Source: Zetaproteobacteria bacterium (GTDB lineage: Bacteria; Pseudomonadota; Zetaproteobacteria; Mariprofundales; Mariprofundaceae). Taken from it: a stretch of DNA of 6,590 nucleotides. The notes below the pieces were generated by a model. It saw nothing but the letters and a program-made list of their open reading frames with translations. It ran no database searches and was not told where the DNA came from. The stretch is from NCBI GenBank assembly GCA_021545625.1, contig JAJRVH010000057.1:1-6590 (forward strand), in the 5' to 3' direction. Positions within the stretch are counted from its first letter, which is position 1. Each line of letters opens with the position of its first letter. Below, piece after piece: positions 5,808-6,590 of this stretch. Position numbers and translations under genes: made by a program.

Positions 5808-6464
5808 ATGTCGCCCAAGGCCCTGCTGGCCGGGGTGATGGTGCTCGGCTTCGTCGCGACCGTGCCGTTTTTTCTGTCCAGTACGCCGGAGGAGAAGCAG
5901 CGCCTGGCCCAGACCACGGCGAAGCGCATGGTCGAGCGCAATGTGGCCCTGCTCGATATCAGGCCGGAGGAAAAGGCCGAGTTGCAGAAGATGCTCAAGC
6001 CGGAGCCGGCTCCCGCGCAGGTGGACTACGAGCAGCTGGTCTGGACCAAGGATATCGTCCGGACCATTCGCCCCTGGGTGGGCGACGAGAAGGAGGCGGA
6101 GGTCATCGCTCGCTGGGTTTATATCTACAGCGTCCGTTTCGATCTCGATCCCGAGCTGATTCTCGGCATGATCGCCGTCGAGTCGCAGTTCGATCATTTC
6201 GCCGTCAGCAATGTCGGTGCGATCGGGCTGATGCAGGTGATGCCCTTCTGGAAGGATGAGCTCGGCCAGCCCAACGACAACCTGCTCGAAATCGAGACGA
6301 ATATCCGTTACGGCTGCGCGATTATCCGGCACTATCTGGACCGCTACAAGCGCCTGGACCGGGCGCTGGCCGCCTACAACGGTTCGCTGGGCAGGAACAA
6401 GTATCCGAACAAGATCTTTTCGGCGATGAAAAAGTTCCGGGTCAACGCTTCCGCCGATATCTGA
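5808..6464 (+). CDS. Membrane-anchored lytic transglycosylase (SLT domain, GH23-type)
   Basis: A 218-residue protein that probably cleaves peptidoglycan glycan strands in the periplasm, leaving 1,6-anhydroMurNAc ends. Residues 5-23 form a hydrophobic N-terminal segment with a positive residue before it, read as a signal anchor or signal peptide; no lipobox cysteine is visible. A charged linker (26-90) follows. The SLT domain starts near 95: the catalytic glutamate is E125 in AVESQFD, followed by GAIGLMQVMP (137-146), NIRYGCAII (165-173) and ALAAYNGS (186-193). These are the standard SLT motifs and the active site looks complete. The ATG at 5808 lies 32 bases after the proS stop and lacks a clear Shine-Dalgarno. 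An in-frame CTG at 5772 overlaps the proS TGA and has GGGAG 6 bases upstream, so translation may begin there, adding 12 residues before the hydrophobic segment. Co-transcription with proS is likely. Confidence 0.92.
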   Translation: MSPKALLAGVMVLGFVATVPFFLSSTPEEKQRLAQTTAKRMVERNVALLDIRPEEKAELQKMLKPEPAPAQVDYEQLVWTKDIVRTIRPWVGDEKEAEVIARWVYIYSVRFDLDPELILGMIAVESQFDHFAVSNVGAIGLMQVMPFWKDELGQPNDNLLEIETNIRYGCAIIRHYLDRYKRLDRALAAYNGSLGRNKYPNKIFSAMKKFRVNASADI

Positions 6465-6470
6465 AGCACG

Positions 6471-6590
6471 TTACAGCACGCTGGCCGCGATTGCATCGGC
6501 CAGCGGCAGGCCTGTCTCGCCCAGGCGCACGCTCCGGTATCCGATTTCCAGCAAGCCCTGTTGTCGCCATGACGAGAGGCTGGCACCGAA
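6471..6590 (-). CDS. hemW: C-terminal end of a probable HemW-type heme chaperone (HemN-like C-terminal domain)
   Basis: Only the last 39 codons lie in the window; the 5' part is beyond the right edge. The tail has the shape of a HemN/HemW C-terminal domain: a W followed closely by QGLLE, then a short strand (RSVRLGETG), then LPLADAIAASVL before the stop. This parallels the family's closing pattern of a GLxE stretch, a loop ending in RLTxxG, and a helix such as xxDAVxxxLL. HemW is a radical SAM-family protein that binds heme and delivers it to target enzymes. The catalytic part is not visible, so identity rests on this weak terminal match. It is convergent with the transglycosylase gene, with 6 bases between stop codons. 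Confidence 0.55.
   Translation of the reverse strand, partial: FGASLSSWRQQGLLEIGYRSVRLGETGLPLADAIAASVL

Noticed and set aside
5541..6332. Minus-strand open frame across the proS end and the transglycosylase
   Set aside because: It is antisense to two genes with intact catalytic motifs, and no domain is recognised in it.

Overview
This is a dense, GC-rich bacterial chromosomal window with almost no non-coding DNA. Every gene I could identify is conserved and intact, except for the two cut by the window edges. I see no mobile elements, tRNA or rRNA genes, or CRISPR arrays. The protein types suggest a proteobacterium, most likely a gammaproteobacterium: a short-form PurC, a bacterial-type ProS with an editing insertion, a proS-linked SLT transglycosylase, a YohD-like DedA protein and an AmmeMemoRadiSam set. 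This placement is inference from protein resemblance only.

The left half (1-3167) is a five-gene minus-strand cluster. In transcription order it holds a small orphan cyclic-nucleotide-binding-fold protein, a YohD-like DedA membrane protein, AmrB (Memo), AmrA (AMMECR1) and AmrS (a radical SAM enzyme cut by the left edge). The last three are the complete AmmeMemoRadiSam system, a widespread gene trio whose biochemical role is, as far as I know, unresolved. They are tightly packed: amrB and amrA overlap by ATGA, and 3 bases separate amrA from amrS. Each has a good Shine-Dalgarno sequence. The genes upstream of the trio may be co-transcribed with it. A GC-rich hairpin without a T-tract lies directly after the stop codon of the first gene.

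A 151-bp divergent intergenic region (3168-3318) separates this cluster from the plus-strand genes. It contains a 10-bp-arm imperfect inverted repeat that could be a shared operator.

The right half (3319-6464) is a plus-strand housekeeping run: purC (purine synthesis), proS (prolyl-tRNA synthetase) and a membrane-anchored lytic transglycosylase whose coding sequence starts just after, or overlapping, the proS stop. The last 120 bases hold the C-terminal end of a convergent minus-strand gene. It looks like the C-terminal domain of HemW (heme chaperone, HemN-like) and is separated from the transglycosylase by only 6 bases.

The most interesting part is the poorly understood AmmeMemoRadiSam trio, together with its possible co-transcription with a DedA protein and a CNBD protein that has lost the phosphate-binding arginine.
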